Under the pieces are notes generated by a model, which saw only the letters and a program-made list of their open reading frames with translations, ran no database searches and was not told where the DNA came from. From Acetatifactor muris (GTDB lineage: Bacteria > Bacillota > Clostridia > Lachnospirales > Lachnospiraceae), in assembly GCF_024623325.1 (NCBI RefSeq), contig NZ_JANJZD010000016.1, forward strand, positions 62,001-126,000: 64,000 nt of DNA, given 5' to 3'. A program made the translations under genes and the position numbers. This document shows, in pieces, positions 1-9,364 of this stretch; position 1 is the stretch's first letter; each line of letters opens with the position of its first letter.

Positions 1-548
1 AGAATCACTTTCTGACTGTAATGCCGGTGTAAAAGTCTGCACAACGTCAGCAGACTGTCCATCAGCACATCATCTGACATGATAAACTGCGCTTCTCCGC
101 CTGTGCCGATTGTGACAAGCTGCCTGTACCGCTCCTTTTCCTCTTCATCCAGCCTGTCACTCTCTGCCAGAAACCGGAACCGCAGGGCTTCGTTTCCGAT
201 AACAGAACACAGCATATTCCGGGCCGTGCCATACGTTCCGGCACTCACACCCTTCAAGGTCACCGAAATGACGGGAAATTTTCCCATATACTGCTCACAT
301 TTCCTTTTCTCCCTGCTGATTTCCAGCCCTGCAAACAGCGCACTGTCACAGCCATATTCAAAGAAATATTTCAGCATGTTCATATTCAGGGACTTGCCAA
401 AGCGCCTGGGACGGGTAAAGAGATTTACCTTCCCCCAATTGTCCAGAAGTTCCCCGATTAGTCCGGTCTTATCTACATAATAAAACCCCCGCGTCCGAAT
501 TTCCTCAAAGCTTTCAATTCCAATGGGCAGTTTTACCGTTTCTCCCAT
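1..548 (-). CDS. AAA-ATPase-like protein (DUF1703-type), 5' part only
   Basis: The minus-strand frame is open from an ATG at 548 to the window edge, so only the first 182 or so residues are seen. The N-terminus (LPIGIESFEEIRTRG, then FYYVDKTGLI) and the Walker-A-like RPRRFGKSL near residues 45-53 are the hallmark of the AAA-ATPase-like family that usually carries a C-terminal PD-(D/E)XK nuclease-like domain and is present in many copies in Lachnospiraceae and Bacteroidetes genomes. That C-terminal part would lie outside the window. Its role is not established; members have been suggested to act in mobile-element or defence biology. It is followed downstream of its start, in the opposite reading direction, by nothing divergent: the next gene on the same strand lies upstream (glycerophosphodiesterase). 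Confidence 0.8.
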   Translation of the reverse strand, partial: MGETVKLPIGIESFEEIRTRGFYYVDKTGLIGELLDNWGKVNLFTRPRRFGKSLNMNMLKYFFEYGCDSALFAGLEISREKRKCEQYMGKFPVISVTLKGVSAGTYGTARNMLCSVIGNEALRFRFLAESDRLDEEEKERYRQLVTIGTGGEAQFIMSDDVLMDSLLTLCRLLHRHYSQKVI

Positions 549-607
549 ATCGAAATTCCCCTTCCCCTTTATCGAGCATCACTGCAGTCTGCACATCACC
601 GCGGACT

Positions 608-1336
608 TCACTGAATATATGCTTCCGGCTCATTTAAAATCAAATCCGTGATTCCCTGGCGCTCCAGCGGCTCCATATCCAGCTTATTCCCCGTTGCTTT
701 CTCAGGGAACAGATGGCCGGACATCCAGGCCCTCACCGTGTAGCCTTCGAATCGCCCGGCCGGAAGATCCATTCCCTGCCAGTACGGATGCAGATCGTCG
801 GCGCCGCATCCACCTTTCAGCTTGTACAGACAGTCCGAAATCTTCCTGTCCAGTATGCCGATTCGTGCTTTCGGGTCTATTTCCCGGATATGCTCCAGGG
901 ACAGCGCACTAAAAGACGAGTATACAATTCTGTCCTGAAGCTCTCTTCTGTGCACCATCTCAATAATCTGCTCTTCCATTCCTTCATAAGCAAAATTACT
1001 GTTCTTCAGCTCTATGTTAATCATCAGTCCTTCCCGCATTCTGGGCTCCAGCAGGTCCAGGACTTCCTCCATGGTGGGAATCTGCTCTGTCTGTCCGTTC
1101 CCCGCATCTATCCTCAGTTTTTTCAGCTCTGCCAGTGTAAAGCTCCTGATCTCGCCGATTCTGTCTGTGGTCCGATCCACTTTCTCGTCGTGACATACTA
1201 CAATTTCGCCATCTCTGGTCAGCTGGATATCCAGCTCGATTCCCGCCAGGCTTTTCAGTGCCGCCGCCTTTTCAAAAGCCAACAATGTGTTCTCCGGAAA
1301 TGCCTGACTGCATCCTCTGTGTGCCCAAATTCTCAT
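608..1336 (-). CDS. Glycerophosphodiester phosphodiesterase (GDPD family)
   Basis: The 242-aa product would hydrolyse glycerophosphodiesters to glycerol-3-phosphate and an alcohol in the cytoplasm, since no signal peptide or membrane segment is seen. The N-terminal IWAHRG, PENT, the ELDIQLTRDG segment and VVCHDEKVDRTT are the classic GDPD catalytic and metal-binding motifs (His pair and two acidic residues), and ending near IELKN and the late NEPE fits a TIM-barrel phosphodiesterase of usual length. The open frame extends further upstream to 1504, but the ATG at 1336 is preceded by GAGGAG at good spacing and begins exactly at the family's conserved start, so it was chosen. Its neighbour upstream makes or uses CDP-activated glycerol-like groups, so a role in recycling or remodelling glycerophosphate-containing polymers is possible, though this is inference. 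Confidence 0.9.
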   Translation of the reverse strand: MRIWAHRGCSQAFPENTLLAFEKAAALKSLAGIELDIQLTRDGEIVVCHDEKVDRTTDRIGEIRSFTLAELKKLRIDAGNGQTEQIPTMEEVLDLLEPRMREGLMINIELKNSNFAYEGMEEQIIEMVHRRELQDRIVYSSFSALSLEHIREIDPKARIGILDRKISDCLYKLKGGCGADDLHPYWQGMDLPAGRFEGYTVRAWMSGHLFPEKATGNKLDMEPLERQGITDLILNEPEAYIQ

Positions 1337-1747
1337 AATTTTCTCCTCTTCCGGGTTCCGCCTTCCCCCACTTTCCTGCTCCATCTTTCTGTATGCCGAA
1401 ACAACACATTTGCAAGGTTGCAGAGAGATATCCTTATGTCTTCCCGGGAGTTGCTGTCTGTCATACAGATTATTCAAATCTGAAAAATGCTGTCTGCCAT
1501 ACAATACAATGCTGCCTGGATCAGAAATGTGCTGCCGGTAAAGCGGTTTGCCTTATCTATTGGTGCCGTACCAAAAAAGCAACCTTACTTCCCATGGAAG
1601 CGGTTGCCTTTCAGTGCTCTCAACCTGTATTCAGATTAACATATTCCGGCTGATACTTCAATAAAATAATTCCCGGAAATTCCCCTCTTCATTCTTTCAG
1701 CTTGTCGATATCTGTCAGATTGACGCCTGCAGCATTCAGAATTGCCT
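1337..1747. other. Intergenic stretch without a convincing gene
   Basis: About 410 bases between the glycerophosphodiesterase and the cytidylyltransferase-oxidoreductase. The only coding-like segment is a short minus-strand frame over about 1690-1760 that ends in NAAGVNLTDIDKLKE and a stop; it overlaps the end of the upstream gene out of frame and has no start codon or ribosome site. No strong terminator or promoter stands out. Confidence 0.4.
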
Positions 1748-3079
1748 TCAGGATTTCTCCTCCAAAAACCGCTCCATCATACCCGCCAGTGCGACAGATT
1801 CCCCCCGGGTCAGCTTGAAATTGTTCTGGTCCGTTCCCTTCAGTATGGAGAGAAAGTCGCTTATTTCATACCGCAGGCCGTCTCCCAGAAATATCTCCGA
1901 ATGCTTTTCCACCTTTCCCGCATCCTCATAGTGCACTTCAAAATAAGAAGTCTTCCACCAGGGCGCTTCCGCCACGATATATCCCTTCGTCCCGGCAATC
2001 AAAAGCCGGCCTTCCGACTTTACTCCCAGTCCGCAGGTAGCGGTCGCCAGGCCCGTCGGATATGTGAGAGACACTTTTGTAAATAAGTCCAGCCCGTTTT
2101 CTCCTCTGACAGAATCAAATCGAATATCCTTATACTCTTTTCCCAAAAGCTTTAAAATCGGCAGCATACAATAACTTCCCAGCTCCGTGAAGCTGCCCCC
2201 GTACTTTCTGTCAGTCAGCTCTCTGCTTTCCGGATTTTCCAGCTTTGTAAAGCAGGCTTCCACATTTCGGATACTGCCGATGGTCCCGCTGCAGGCAACG
2301 CCCAATAATTTCTGAAATCCGGGACAATACGCCGTCTTGATTGCCTCCATCAAAATCAATTTCCGTTCCCTGGCCAGCGCAAAAAGCTCCTCCGCCTGCT
2401 CCCGCCGCAGGACCATGGGCTTTTCGCAGATTACATGCCTGCCTGCTTCCAGCGCCGCCTTTATATAACCATAATGTGTCTCGTGGGGGGAGGCAATATA
2501 CACCACATCCACAGCCGCATAGAAGCTTTCCGGCTCCCCATAGGCATCTATCTCCCATTTTTCGGCAAATCGTTCCGCACTCTCTCTGCGGGGGTTATAC
2601 ACGCCCTGGATATTGACGCCGCTGACATGCTTCGCCTCCGGTACAAAACGATTTGCAATCCTTCCGGTTCCGATGATTCCGATTCTCTGAATGTGGCTGC
2701 TCTGCTCCCGCAGCATGGTGCTGGAAATATTTTTTGTCCGTTCCAGATAAACTACCTGACAATAATCCTTCAGATACTCAAAGCATCCTACCCAGTCCGA
2801 ACCTACAGTAAAGATATCGATATTCATCCGTTTGATATCATTGAATTTCTGTCCCGGGGTCTCCTCAATGATAATCTCATCTGCGAACCCGGTCTTTTTC
2901 ACATTTTCAATACGGGTTACCAGCGAATCCATTACATTCAGCTTTCCTCTGGCCTTGTCGTATGCCTCTGTGGTCACTCCCACAATCAGATAATCACCCA
3001 GCGCCTTCGCTCTTTGCAGCAGCCTGTAATGTCCCTCATGAAAGAGATCAAATGTCCCGTATGTTATCACCTTTGTCAT
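1748..3079 (-). CDS. Fused cytidylyltransferase and Gfo/Idh/MocA oxidoreductase
   Basis: The 443-aa protein has two enzymes in one chain. Residues 1-125 are a TagD-like nucleotidyltransferase with GTFDLFHEGH (HxGH at 14-17) and RTKNISST (114-121), the CTP-binding signatures of glycerol-3-phosphate cytidylyltransferase. Residues 132-443 are a Gfo/Idh/MocA oxidoreductase with the Rossmann motif GIIGTGRIA and the EKP motif at 219-221. The family facts suggest CTP-dependent activation of a phosphorylated polyol plus an NAD(P)-dependent reduction. By analogy with the TarI/TarJ pair (reductase plus cytidylyltransferase making CDP-ribitol), a CDP-polyol synthase is plausible, but the substrate cannot be read from the sequence. 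The ATG at 3079 follows GGTGGAGATTAAG and starts at the conserved domain edge; the longer frame to 3148 is hydrophilic and GACAG-rich. The transferase that could use the product lies just upstream. Confidence 0.85.
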   Translation of the reverse strand: MTKVITYGTFDLFHEGHYRLLQRAKALGDYLIVGVTTEAYDKARGKLNVMDSLVTRIENVKKTGFADEIIIEETPGQKFNDIKRMNIDIFTVGSDWVGCFEYLKDYCQVVYLERTKNISSTMLREQSSHIQRIGIIGTGRIANRFVPEAKHVSGVNIQGVYNPRRESAERFAEKWEIDAYGEPESFYAAVDVVYIASPHETHYGYIKAALEAGRHVICEKPMVLRREQAEELFALARERKLILMEAIKTAYCPGFQKLLGVACSGTIGSIRNVEACFTKLENPESRELTDRKYGGSFTELGSYCMLPILKLLGKEYKDIRFDSVRGENGLDLFTKVSLTYPTGLATATCGLGVKSEGRLLIAGTKGYIVAEAPWWKTSYFEVHYEDAGKVEKHSEIFLGDGLRYEISDFLSILKGTDQNNFKLTRGESVALAGMMERFLEEKS

Positions 3080-3285
3080 CTTAATCTCCACCTGCCTGTC
3101 TTCCTGCTTATCTGCCTCTTCCCTGCCTGTCCCCGGTCGGCTGTTCACCTGTCTGAACGTCCGTCCGGCTGACCCGGTCCGGATCTCCTTCTCGGTCTGT
3201 CAATCTGTCTTCGTCTGTATCTGTTCACCTGTCATATCCGCCATCCTGTCTCTTCCTGGTTCCGGCTATATGCCTGCCTCCGCTG

Positions 3286-5889
3286 TCATCGTTCTCTGAT
3301 TTTCTCACACACAAATCTGTGCAGCTTCTCCCCACAGGTCCCGTCGTTATTAGCGGCAATTTTCTCATAAGCCCTCAGCTGTCTTTCCCTGTCAAAGGAA
3401 GCTCCTTTCAGATTCCCGTCCAGGAAATCCTCCAGGGTCTGAAAGGCATTCTCCTCACACGCATACTGCATCCAGTCAGACCCCTCACAGAATCCATCCG
3501 CATGCGCCATTAATTCCTCCTCATCGAACACAATCTCCACTTCCCGGTACTCTCCTGTGTCCGGATTAATATCGTACAATTTCCGGTCGAATCCCGAAAA
3601 CCAGCGTTCAGGCCAGCTGCCTGCAGCTCCCGGCAGAAAATACCCCGGACAGCTGAAAATGAAATATTCATTTTTTTCCTTTTCCAGCACCGGGAAAAAC
3701 GGCTTCCACTCCCGCAGCTCCCCGGTCTCACGATCCAGACAGAGGAACATATTCCCCCAGTAAGGTGAAAAAATCACCTCTTTCTCTCTGAACATAGCCT
3801 GACAGAACGGCCGCTCTCTGGTCTCCAGTCTCTTCGGCAGCTCCCTGCACTGAAAACCGGCCGGCATATCACCGTATTCCCGGGCCTCCCCGGTCTCCGG
3901 ATTCCAACGTACAATTGTAGTCCCGGAAAAGGGCAGAAGCCAGATATACTGCGCCACAGCGGCATCCTTTCCCCTCATCCTTCCCGCGTCTTTTTCTGAG
4001 TCTCTTCCTCCAGTCTCGGGTATCATACCCCCACACCCCTCATAATTCTGCACATTGGCAGTCAGCAGCCCCGCTTTTCCCGTACTGGCTTCTATGGCCA
4101 GAATGCGGTTGTCCGCCGGTGAGGCAAGCATCAGGAAACCATTCCAGACACAGCTCCCTCCCACACGCCGTTTTTCCTCCACAATTTGTATGAAGACATC
4201 ATTGTATCCTCTGATATAGTCCACCCTGTCCTTTTCCGTATCATATCTGACAATGGCCGGATAGCGCAGGGGAATCAGGAACAGGTACTGTCCGATTCCC
4301 CATGCTCCCGCAAAAGCGCCGCCCTGCTCCACGCAGCGCACCAGCGGCACTCTCCGTTCTATCCTGCCTCCTGCGACCACCAGAATCTCCTGGGCATTGG
4401 CCGGACACACATACACCTTTCCGCCGATTTCCCATGTGCTGGAATAATAGCCTCCGGAGGCATACGCGGACAAATCACAGTAATATCTGTAATGATAATC
4501 ATTTCCCGGAGCATGATACAGCTTGTTCCCCTGTGTGATAATCCACTGGTCCTTCCCGTCTGTTCGAAATCCCCGGATAATTTCTCCCCTCCAGTCTTCC
4601 GCCCCCGGTGCCTTGTCCAGGCTGTTATTCACGATAAACAACGGCTTCCCCGCCATGCCGAACAGAGAGGTCACCGATGTGGCACTGTCTCCGATATAGG
4701 CATCACAATAAGAAATGGTTTCGGTAATGTCAGGAGTCTCATCATAAATGCCCAGGTCCTGTTCCAGGAAAAGCTTTTTCAGCTTATCGTAAAGGGGCCT
4801 GTACTCCGGCCTCAGGGAATCAAAAGTGGATTCCAGCAGCGGATGCGGCCGCCACATCAGACAGACATCCTCCCTGCCCTGAAAGCAGCGGAAAATATAA
4901 GCCATTTTCTTCAGAAACCTGGGAGTATCTCCCAGCATGCCATTGATGCTGGTATTGTAAAAACAGACCTTCCTGCCGTCCATTTTCTTCTTCCAGTCCT
5001 CCGGCGGTGTGCCCGGACTGGCACACATTCGGATAATTCTGTCGAACTTTGGGGAACCCAATGCCAGAAATTTACTGTCAGGCAAATCCGAATCGAAAAA
5101 TTTCCGATACTTTGCCGACTGGATGACAATGTAATCCGCATAGTAATAAGCCATACATTGCTCCTGGCCTTCGGACATTCCGCCTGTCGTTGTATAATAA
5201 GGTATATATACTAATTTATCAACGTATTTTTTTATCTCACTGGAATAAAACCCGGGCTCCACGCTGGTCACATAATTTCCCTGGTCATAGGGATTATGAA
5301 TATAGGCGATATCCGGCCTGCGCTCCTCCAGACGATAATTCTCATAATAGACAATCGGCACATATTCCGGCAGACTTCCCCCTTCGTAATGATAGACTCC
5401 CAGCGAGCCATCCCTGTTCCGATCATAATAGGGAATCGGCACCACATAGGCGTCGCAGTCCGGGTCCCCATTGGCTGCCATCCAGACGCTCTCCAGCGAG
5501 TCCCACATGGAGGCCTTATAAGGGAAAAATACCACTTCCAGTCTTACTTTTATATCATTTCTGATACTGTTCTCAATCTGCAGCAGCGCTTTGCGGAGCT
5601 TTTTATAAATCCTGTTTTCGTTTATGGCCTCATCCACACTGCCATTTATCTCTTCATAAATCCGATAAGCCAGCTCACAGTATGACTCCAGAAGCGGAAT
5701 CGTCGCCGCCTCTTCTCCTTCTGTCTTCTCAATCAGATTTCCCAGCTGTACGGCGCCCTCCTGGCACTGGGCAAGCAAATCCATGGCCGCCGCCCTGTTC
5801 TTCTTCCCGATTTCTTTCCTGATCTCATCATGTGCCTGGGCAAGCAGCTTTGCGAAATCCTGCGCCTGCTTTTTCTGTGCTCTTCTCAT
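3286..5889 (-). CDS. CDP-glycerol glycerophosphotransferase-like protein with beta-propeller-like tail
   Basis: This 867-aa protein has a helical N-terminus (1-110), a GT-B-type transferase core (about 110-440) and a repeat-rich C-terminus (about 480-780). In the core, LMWRPHPLL and the later YIGDSATSVTSLFG recall the RxHP and DSS motifs of TagF-type CDP-glycerol:poly(glycerophosphate) glycerophosphotransferases, which move glycerol phosphate from CDP-glycerol to a growing chain. The C-terminus shows recurring blade-like segments that end in ETGEAREYG, ETGELREWK and DTGEYREVE, typical of a beta-propeller. No signal peptide or membrane helix is evident, so a cytoplasmic or peripheral enzyme is likely. 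It lies between the CDP-polyol synthase candidate and the glycosyltransferases and is probably co-transcribed with them. The acceptor (surface polymer or flagellin glycan) is unknown; the transferase call is moderately sure. Confidence 0.65.
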   Translation of the reverse strand: MRRAQKKQAQDFAKLLAQAHDEIRKEIGKKNRAAAMDLLAQCQEGAVQLGNLIEKTEGEEAATIPLLESYCELAYRIYEEINGSVDEAINENRIYKKLRKALLQIENSIRNDIKVRLEVVFFPYKASMWDSLESVWMAANGDPDCDAYVVPIPYYDRNRDGSLGVYHYEGGSLPEYVPIVYYENYRLEERRPDIAYIHNPYDQGNYVTSVEPGFYSSEIKKYVDKLVYIPYYTTTGGMSEGQEQCMAYYYADYIVIQSAKYRKFFDSDLPDSKFLALGSPKFDRIIRMCASPGTPPEDWKKKMDGRKVCFYNTSINGMLGDTPRFLKKMAYIFRCFQGREDVCLMWRPHPLLESTFDSLRPEYRPLYDKLKKLFLEQDLGIYDETPDITETISYCDAYIGDSATSVTSLFGMAGKPLFIVNNSLDKAPGAEDWRGEIIRGFRTDGKDQWIITQGNKLYHAPGNDYHYRYYCDLSAYASGGYYSSTWEIGGKVYVCPANAQEILVVAGGRIERRVPLVRCVEQGGAFAGAWGIGQYLFLIPLRYPAIVRYDTEKDRVDYIRGYNDVFIQIVEEKRRVGGSCVWNGFLMLASPADNRILAIEASTGKAGLLTANVQNYEGCGGMIPETGGRDSEKDAGRMRGKDAAVAQYIWLLPFSGTTIVRWNPETGEAREYGDMPAGFQCRELPKRLETRERPFCQAMFREKEVIFSPYWGNMFLCLDRETGELREWKPFFPVLEKEKNEYFIFSCPGYFLPGAAGSWPERWFSGFDRKLYDINPDTGEYREVEIVFDEEELMAHADGFCEGSDWMQYACEENAFQTLEDFLDGNLKGASFDRERQLRAYEKIAANNDGTCGEKLHRFVCEKIRER

Positions 5890-5989
5890 ATTTCGTTCGC
5901 TTTCCCTGTTATATTTTTACCGAATTCTGCTGTTCTCCAAACAAGCCAAAACCAGATTCCGCTGTTTCATACTTCCGGCAGCCGCTCCC

Positions 5990-6865
5990 TTACCTGATGT
6001 CAATATAATACTTTCTATCCACATTCAGCAGCCAGGCCAGGTAGCAAAATGCACTGTTGGACATAATCATCGCCTTACATTTGCTCATCAGCTGCATGTC
6101 CATATAATTTCTTCCATGTGTATTTCCTTCCACATAGGTAACATTTTTAAACTTTCCGAATCCCAGGTCATTTCCATGCTCCTTACACCAGGGGATATCA
6201 TCGGAAAAAACGAACAGCTCCCACTGTCCCGGGATGGTGAGCTTAAATTTATCAATACAATAGCGATACCATTTGGGATCCATAGCCCATCCCACTGTCA
6301 CATAATCCCCCCTGCGAATGTGCAGCGACACCGAGTTCACACTCTGAATCCGGTGGAGATACTCCCGGTTGCCCTGATCTTTTATCTCCGGAAATGTGAA
6401 ATCCTTCAGAAGCACTTCCCGGTATCGCTCAAACCACTTTCCGTTCACCCAATATCCATGATAGTACACATCATCCGGCATATCCTGAATCTCCGGACAG
6501 TACTGATTCGTAGGGGTCTGGACCACTCTGCCGTCAAAAGGATTGAAGGTTCTGTATCCATCCCCCACCTCAGATATCATATACATTTCAATGCCATTCT
6601 CATTCAGAATCTGGGGCACACTCTTGCCCCTTCGGCGCTCCTCCAGAATAAATTCCCACACCTCTGCGTCAAAGCATTCGCTCAGCATATGCGGCCTGAT
6701 TCCGAATACTTTTTCCAGCTCATAACCGTTATGTACGGTATTTAACGCAAAGTAGGAGTCATCCATATAGATTACTTCTCCCGGATGTGACAGCTCATAG
6801 TCTCTGGTAAAAATATACTGAAATGCCTGATTGGCCAGGCCGCCGTTGAGGAACTGTATTCTCAT
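5990..6865 (-). CDS. Alpha-1,2-fucosyltransferase-like glycosyltransferase (GT11)
   Basis: The 291-aa protein begins MRIQFLNGGLANQAFQY, the family's donor-site N-terminus, and carries the signature HIRRGDYV near residue 190 and the late motifs FVFSDDIPWC and MSNSAFCYLAWLLN. GT11 enzymes transfer fucose from GDP-fucose to galactose in alpha-1,2 linkage; the acceptor here is unknown and no GDP-fucose synthesis genes are in the window. The frame is open to 6934, but the ATG at 6865 starts exactly at the conserved GG-N-Q region and has AGAGG upstream, so it was chosen. It sits between the phosphotransferase-like gene and a GT2 enzyme, all on one strand and close together, consistent with one glycan assembly operon next to the flagellin genes. 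Confidence 0.88.
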   Translation of the reverse strand: MRIQFLNGGLANQAFQYIFTRDYELSHPGEVIYMDDSYFALNTVHNGYELEKVFGIRPHMLSECFDAEVWEFILEERRRGKSVPQILNENGIEMYMISEVGDGYRTFNPFDGRVVQTPTNQYCPEIQDMPDDVYYHGYWVNGKWFERYREVLLKDFTFPEIKDQGNREYLHRIQSVNSVSLHIRRGDYVTVGWAMDPKWYRYCIDKFKLTIPGQWELFVFSDDIPWCKEHGNDLGFGKFKNVTYVEGNTHGRNYMDMQLMSKCKAMIMSNSAFCYLAWLLNVDRKYYIDIR

Positions 6866-6965
6866 CTGCCATTCGACCTCTTGCTTATTTTCATCCTTGT
6901 AACAGCTCAGACAGGTTACTGAGCCGTTACTCACTTTCCCAATATAACTTCACAGGCCCGGAATC

Positions 6966-9242
6966 TCATAGCACCGGCTTCGCTGTCAGCTGCTCCTTCC
7001 ATCTCCGAATCTCTGCGTCGTCAGGCAGCATGTGCTCAAGCTGATTCACTACCCCCAGAGCCGCCTCCCGCTGTCCTGCGTCAATCAATACACGTATCTT
7101 CGTTTTGATCTGCCTGGCCAGTATCTGAAACTCTCCCGCGGCCTGCTGGGCTTCCTGCTTCTGTCTCTCCATCTCTCTGTTCAGCCATGTGAGATAACGC
7201 TTCATCACACTGTCCAGTCCCGGCATCAGCTTTCTGATTGCTTTTATGGCCTCCACCGCCTTATCATATCTGCCTGCGTCTATCTCATCCAGCATATCTT
7301 TCATATGGTATGCCGCCTGACATTCCACCGAAAGGACATCCGGCATTTTTTCGATAGTTTCCGGACGGTATACCTGATCACACAATGTGGTCAGACAATT
7401 CGCATATTCCCGAAGCCCCTTCTCTATGTCCTCAATGATGGCATTCTCGTCACCGCTCACGGAACCTGCCCCTGTCTCTATGCCTATATCAGCTGTCTTC
7501 TTTGTGCTGTGTGCACTGTAATAAGCCCTCCACACCAGCATTCTCAAAGAATCCGGCGCCATTGCCCCGCTAATCTGGTCATTCCACCACTCGATATCCG
7601 CACTTCCACTTGCACCATAGAAGTTCAGGACCTCGTTATTCCATATATAAAAAGGAATCTGCTCCAGGATCCGGCTTCTGGCCACTCCCAGCTTCTCTGC
7701 CGCTGTCAGCATATCGCAGGCCTTCATCAGCGGCATACTCTGATTCATTTTTTCCCACACTTCCCCGGCAAGCTTTTCCACTTCCTCCGGAGTGTATCTG
7801 TACTCTTTTTCAAAAGCGCTCTCCGCGCTGTCTTCCTCCTGCCCTTCTGACTCTTTTTCCTCCGTCTCGGCTGCGGCATTCACAATTCCCGCCAGCTTAA
7901 AAAACCAGTGATCGGATTCCACACCTGCGAAACTGGCTATTGTCTTCACATTATTTCCATACCACCCGCAGACTTCCCTTATGGTATCCACCATGTACTG
8001 CTCCAGTTCTTTGCGGCGCATAATTATACTGCACATCTTAATATAGTACGTTCTCTCCTCCGCACCGGCGTCCGGAATCCGCCCCACAATGGCCCGGATC
8101 ATCTCATTACTGATAAATATGGCATTCCCCTGCCACTCCAACGCCTGAAACCATTCCCAGGCAGTCACAGCCTCCCCCAGGCGGGAAGCAGCCCGCACGC
8201 CATTCCCCAGCACCACACTGCGATTCCGGGGCTCAAAGCATTCGCTGGTCATAATGGTAACATATTCAATATAAGTGTCCGGGTTCTTCTGATACTTCTG
8301 CCATACATCCCAGTACATTCTGACATGTTCCATGCATTTCTCATATTCGTTTTTTTCTATGTATGCGATGGCTAAATCCCCGGATATCACTGCGCGCACC
8401 AGGGGATCCAGCTTTTCCTCCGCCAGATGCTTTTCGCCTCTCTCTATGGCATCATCATATCGTTTCAGCTGAATATAGCAGTCAATTTCATTGGAAAAAA
8501 GAGAATTCAGACAAAAATCCTCCTCCACCTTTCCCTTTTTGAACCAGGAAATCCCGTCCAGAGACATTTCAAGAGACTTCTCCGGCTGTTCTATGGCATT
8601 ATACTCCTGTGCCAGCTGCAAAGTATGCTTCATATTTCGCGGCGATTTCTCGTGCTCTTTCAAAAGCAGGCTCACATTCCGCATGGAATGCGCTCTTGCG
8701 TCCTCCCTTGACTTAAACGCATACCCATAATGATGAACGTATGCCGTAAATTTCTTCACCTCTCCCGGCACTCTGTTAAAATTCTCATGAATAGAATAGA
8801 CAAACTTAATATCCGGCTCAAGACGTACCATTCTGCCCACCGGCAAATCAGCGAACACATTGCTGCCATCCGCCAGATAGTTCCTCTGAATATAAGCCCC
8901 CAGACCGTATTTCTTATATTCTCCGGAGTTGAAAAATTCAATGAACTCCGTCACGTCCTCAAACCACTCGTCATCGTCCAGGAACATGAACCACTTTCCC
9001 TTCGCCTGCCGCAGCCCTGCATTTCTCGCCTTGGAAAAGTCATTGCACCACTCAAAGTCAATGATATGATCTGTATATTCCTCAATGATACTCCGCACCT
9101 GCTCACCGCAGCCTGTGTCTGTCAGAATCAGTTCCGACGGCACCTGCTCCAGTATAGGCTTTATGGAATCCAGACACTTCCGCACAGTAGCCGGACGATT
9201 GGAAATCAAAAGTGATATGGTCAGTAAAATTTTCTTGCTCAT
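6966..9242 (-). CDS. GT2 glycosyltransferase with TPR-type helical repeats
   Basis: The 758-aa product starts with a GT-A fold glycosyltransferase family 2 domain (about 1-200): LLTISLLISNRPATV, ILTDTGCG, the NDFSKARNAGL segment and the metal-binding FMFLDDDEWFED. The remainder is a long, mainly helical region with TPR-like repeats (about 190-430) and a charged C-terminus with a low-complexity acidic stretch near 455-480. GT2-TPR proteins of this layout are common beside flagellin genes in Clostridia, where they are thought to glycosylate flagellin or build surface glycans; that link is inference here. A GGAGGAAAG ribosome site precedes the ATG at 9242. It is the first gene of the island on this strand, behind a sigma-A type promoter at 9296-9325. 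The sugar donor is unknown. Confidence 0.88.
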   Translation of the reverse strand: MSKKILLTISLLISNRPATVRKCLDSIKPILEQVPSELILTDTGCGEQVRSIIEEYTDHIIDFEWCNDFSKARNAGLRQAKGKWFMFLDDDEWFEDVTEFIEFFNSGEYKKYGLGAYIQRNYLADGSNVFADLPVGRMVRLEPDIKFVYSIHENFNRVPGEVKKFTAYVHHYGYAFKSREDARAHSMRNVSLLLKEHEKSPRNMKHTLQLAQEYNAIEQPEKSLEMSLDGISWFKKGKVEEDFCLNSLFSNEIDCYIQLKRYDDAIERGEKHLAEEKLDPLVRAVISGDLAIAYIEKNEYEKCMEHVRMYWDVWQKYQKNPDTYIEYVTIMTSECFEPRNRSVVLGNGVRAASRLGEAVTAWEWFQALEWQGNAIFISNEMIRAIVGRIPDAGAEERTYYIKMCSIIMRRKELEQYMVDTIREVCGWYGNNVKTIASFAGVESDHWFFKLAGIVNAAAETEEKESEGQEEDSAESAFEKEYRYTPEEVEKLAGEVWEKMNQSMPLMKACDMLTAAEKLGVARSRILEQIPFYIWNNEVLNFYGASGSADIEWWNDQISGAMAPDSLRMLVWRAYYSAHSTKKTADIGIETGAGSVSGDENAIIEDIEKGLREYANCLTTLCDQVYRPETIEKMPDVLSVECQAAYHMKDMLDEIDAGRYDKAVEAIKAIRKLMPGLDSVMKRYLTWLNREMERQKQEAQQAAGEFQILARQIKTKIRVLIDAGQREAALGVVNQLEHMLPDDAEIRRWKEQLTAKPVL

Positions 9243-9295
9243 TGTTGTCGCTTTCCTCCGTATCTGCCTGATTATCGCTTCCCACGCTCTTATCT

Positions 9296-9325
9296 ATTAT
9301 ATCGCCATTTCACTGCATTCTGCAA
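9296..9325 (-). promoter_or_regulatory. Sigma-A type promoter for the glycan island
   Basis: On the minus strand TTGCAG (9325-9320) and a perfect TATAAT (9301-9296) are 18 bases apart. They lie about 55 bases upstream of the GT2-TPR start. The following genes to 608 run on the same strand with short gaps, so this could drive the whole island. Confidence 0.6.
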
Positions 9326-9364
9326 GTCTCTTCCCATACTATTTGAACGACTATCTGAACCAGT

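Noticed and set aside
1690..1760. Out-of-frame end NAAGVNLTDIDKLKE next to the cytidylyltransferase-oxidoreductase stop
   Set aside because: Looks protein-like, but has no start codon, no ribosome site and no recognised family, and the main frame ends normally.
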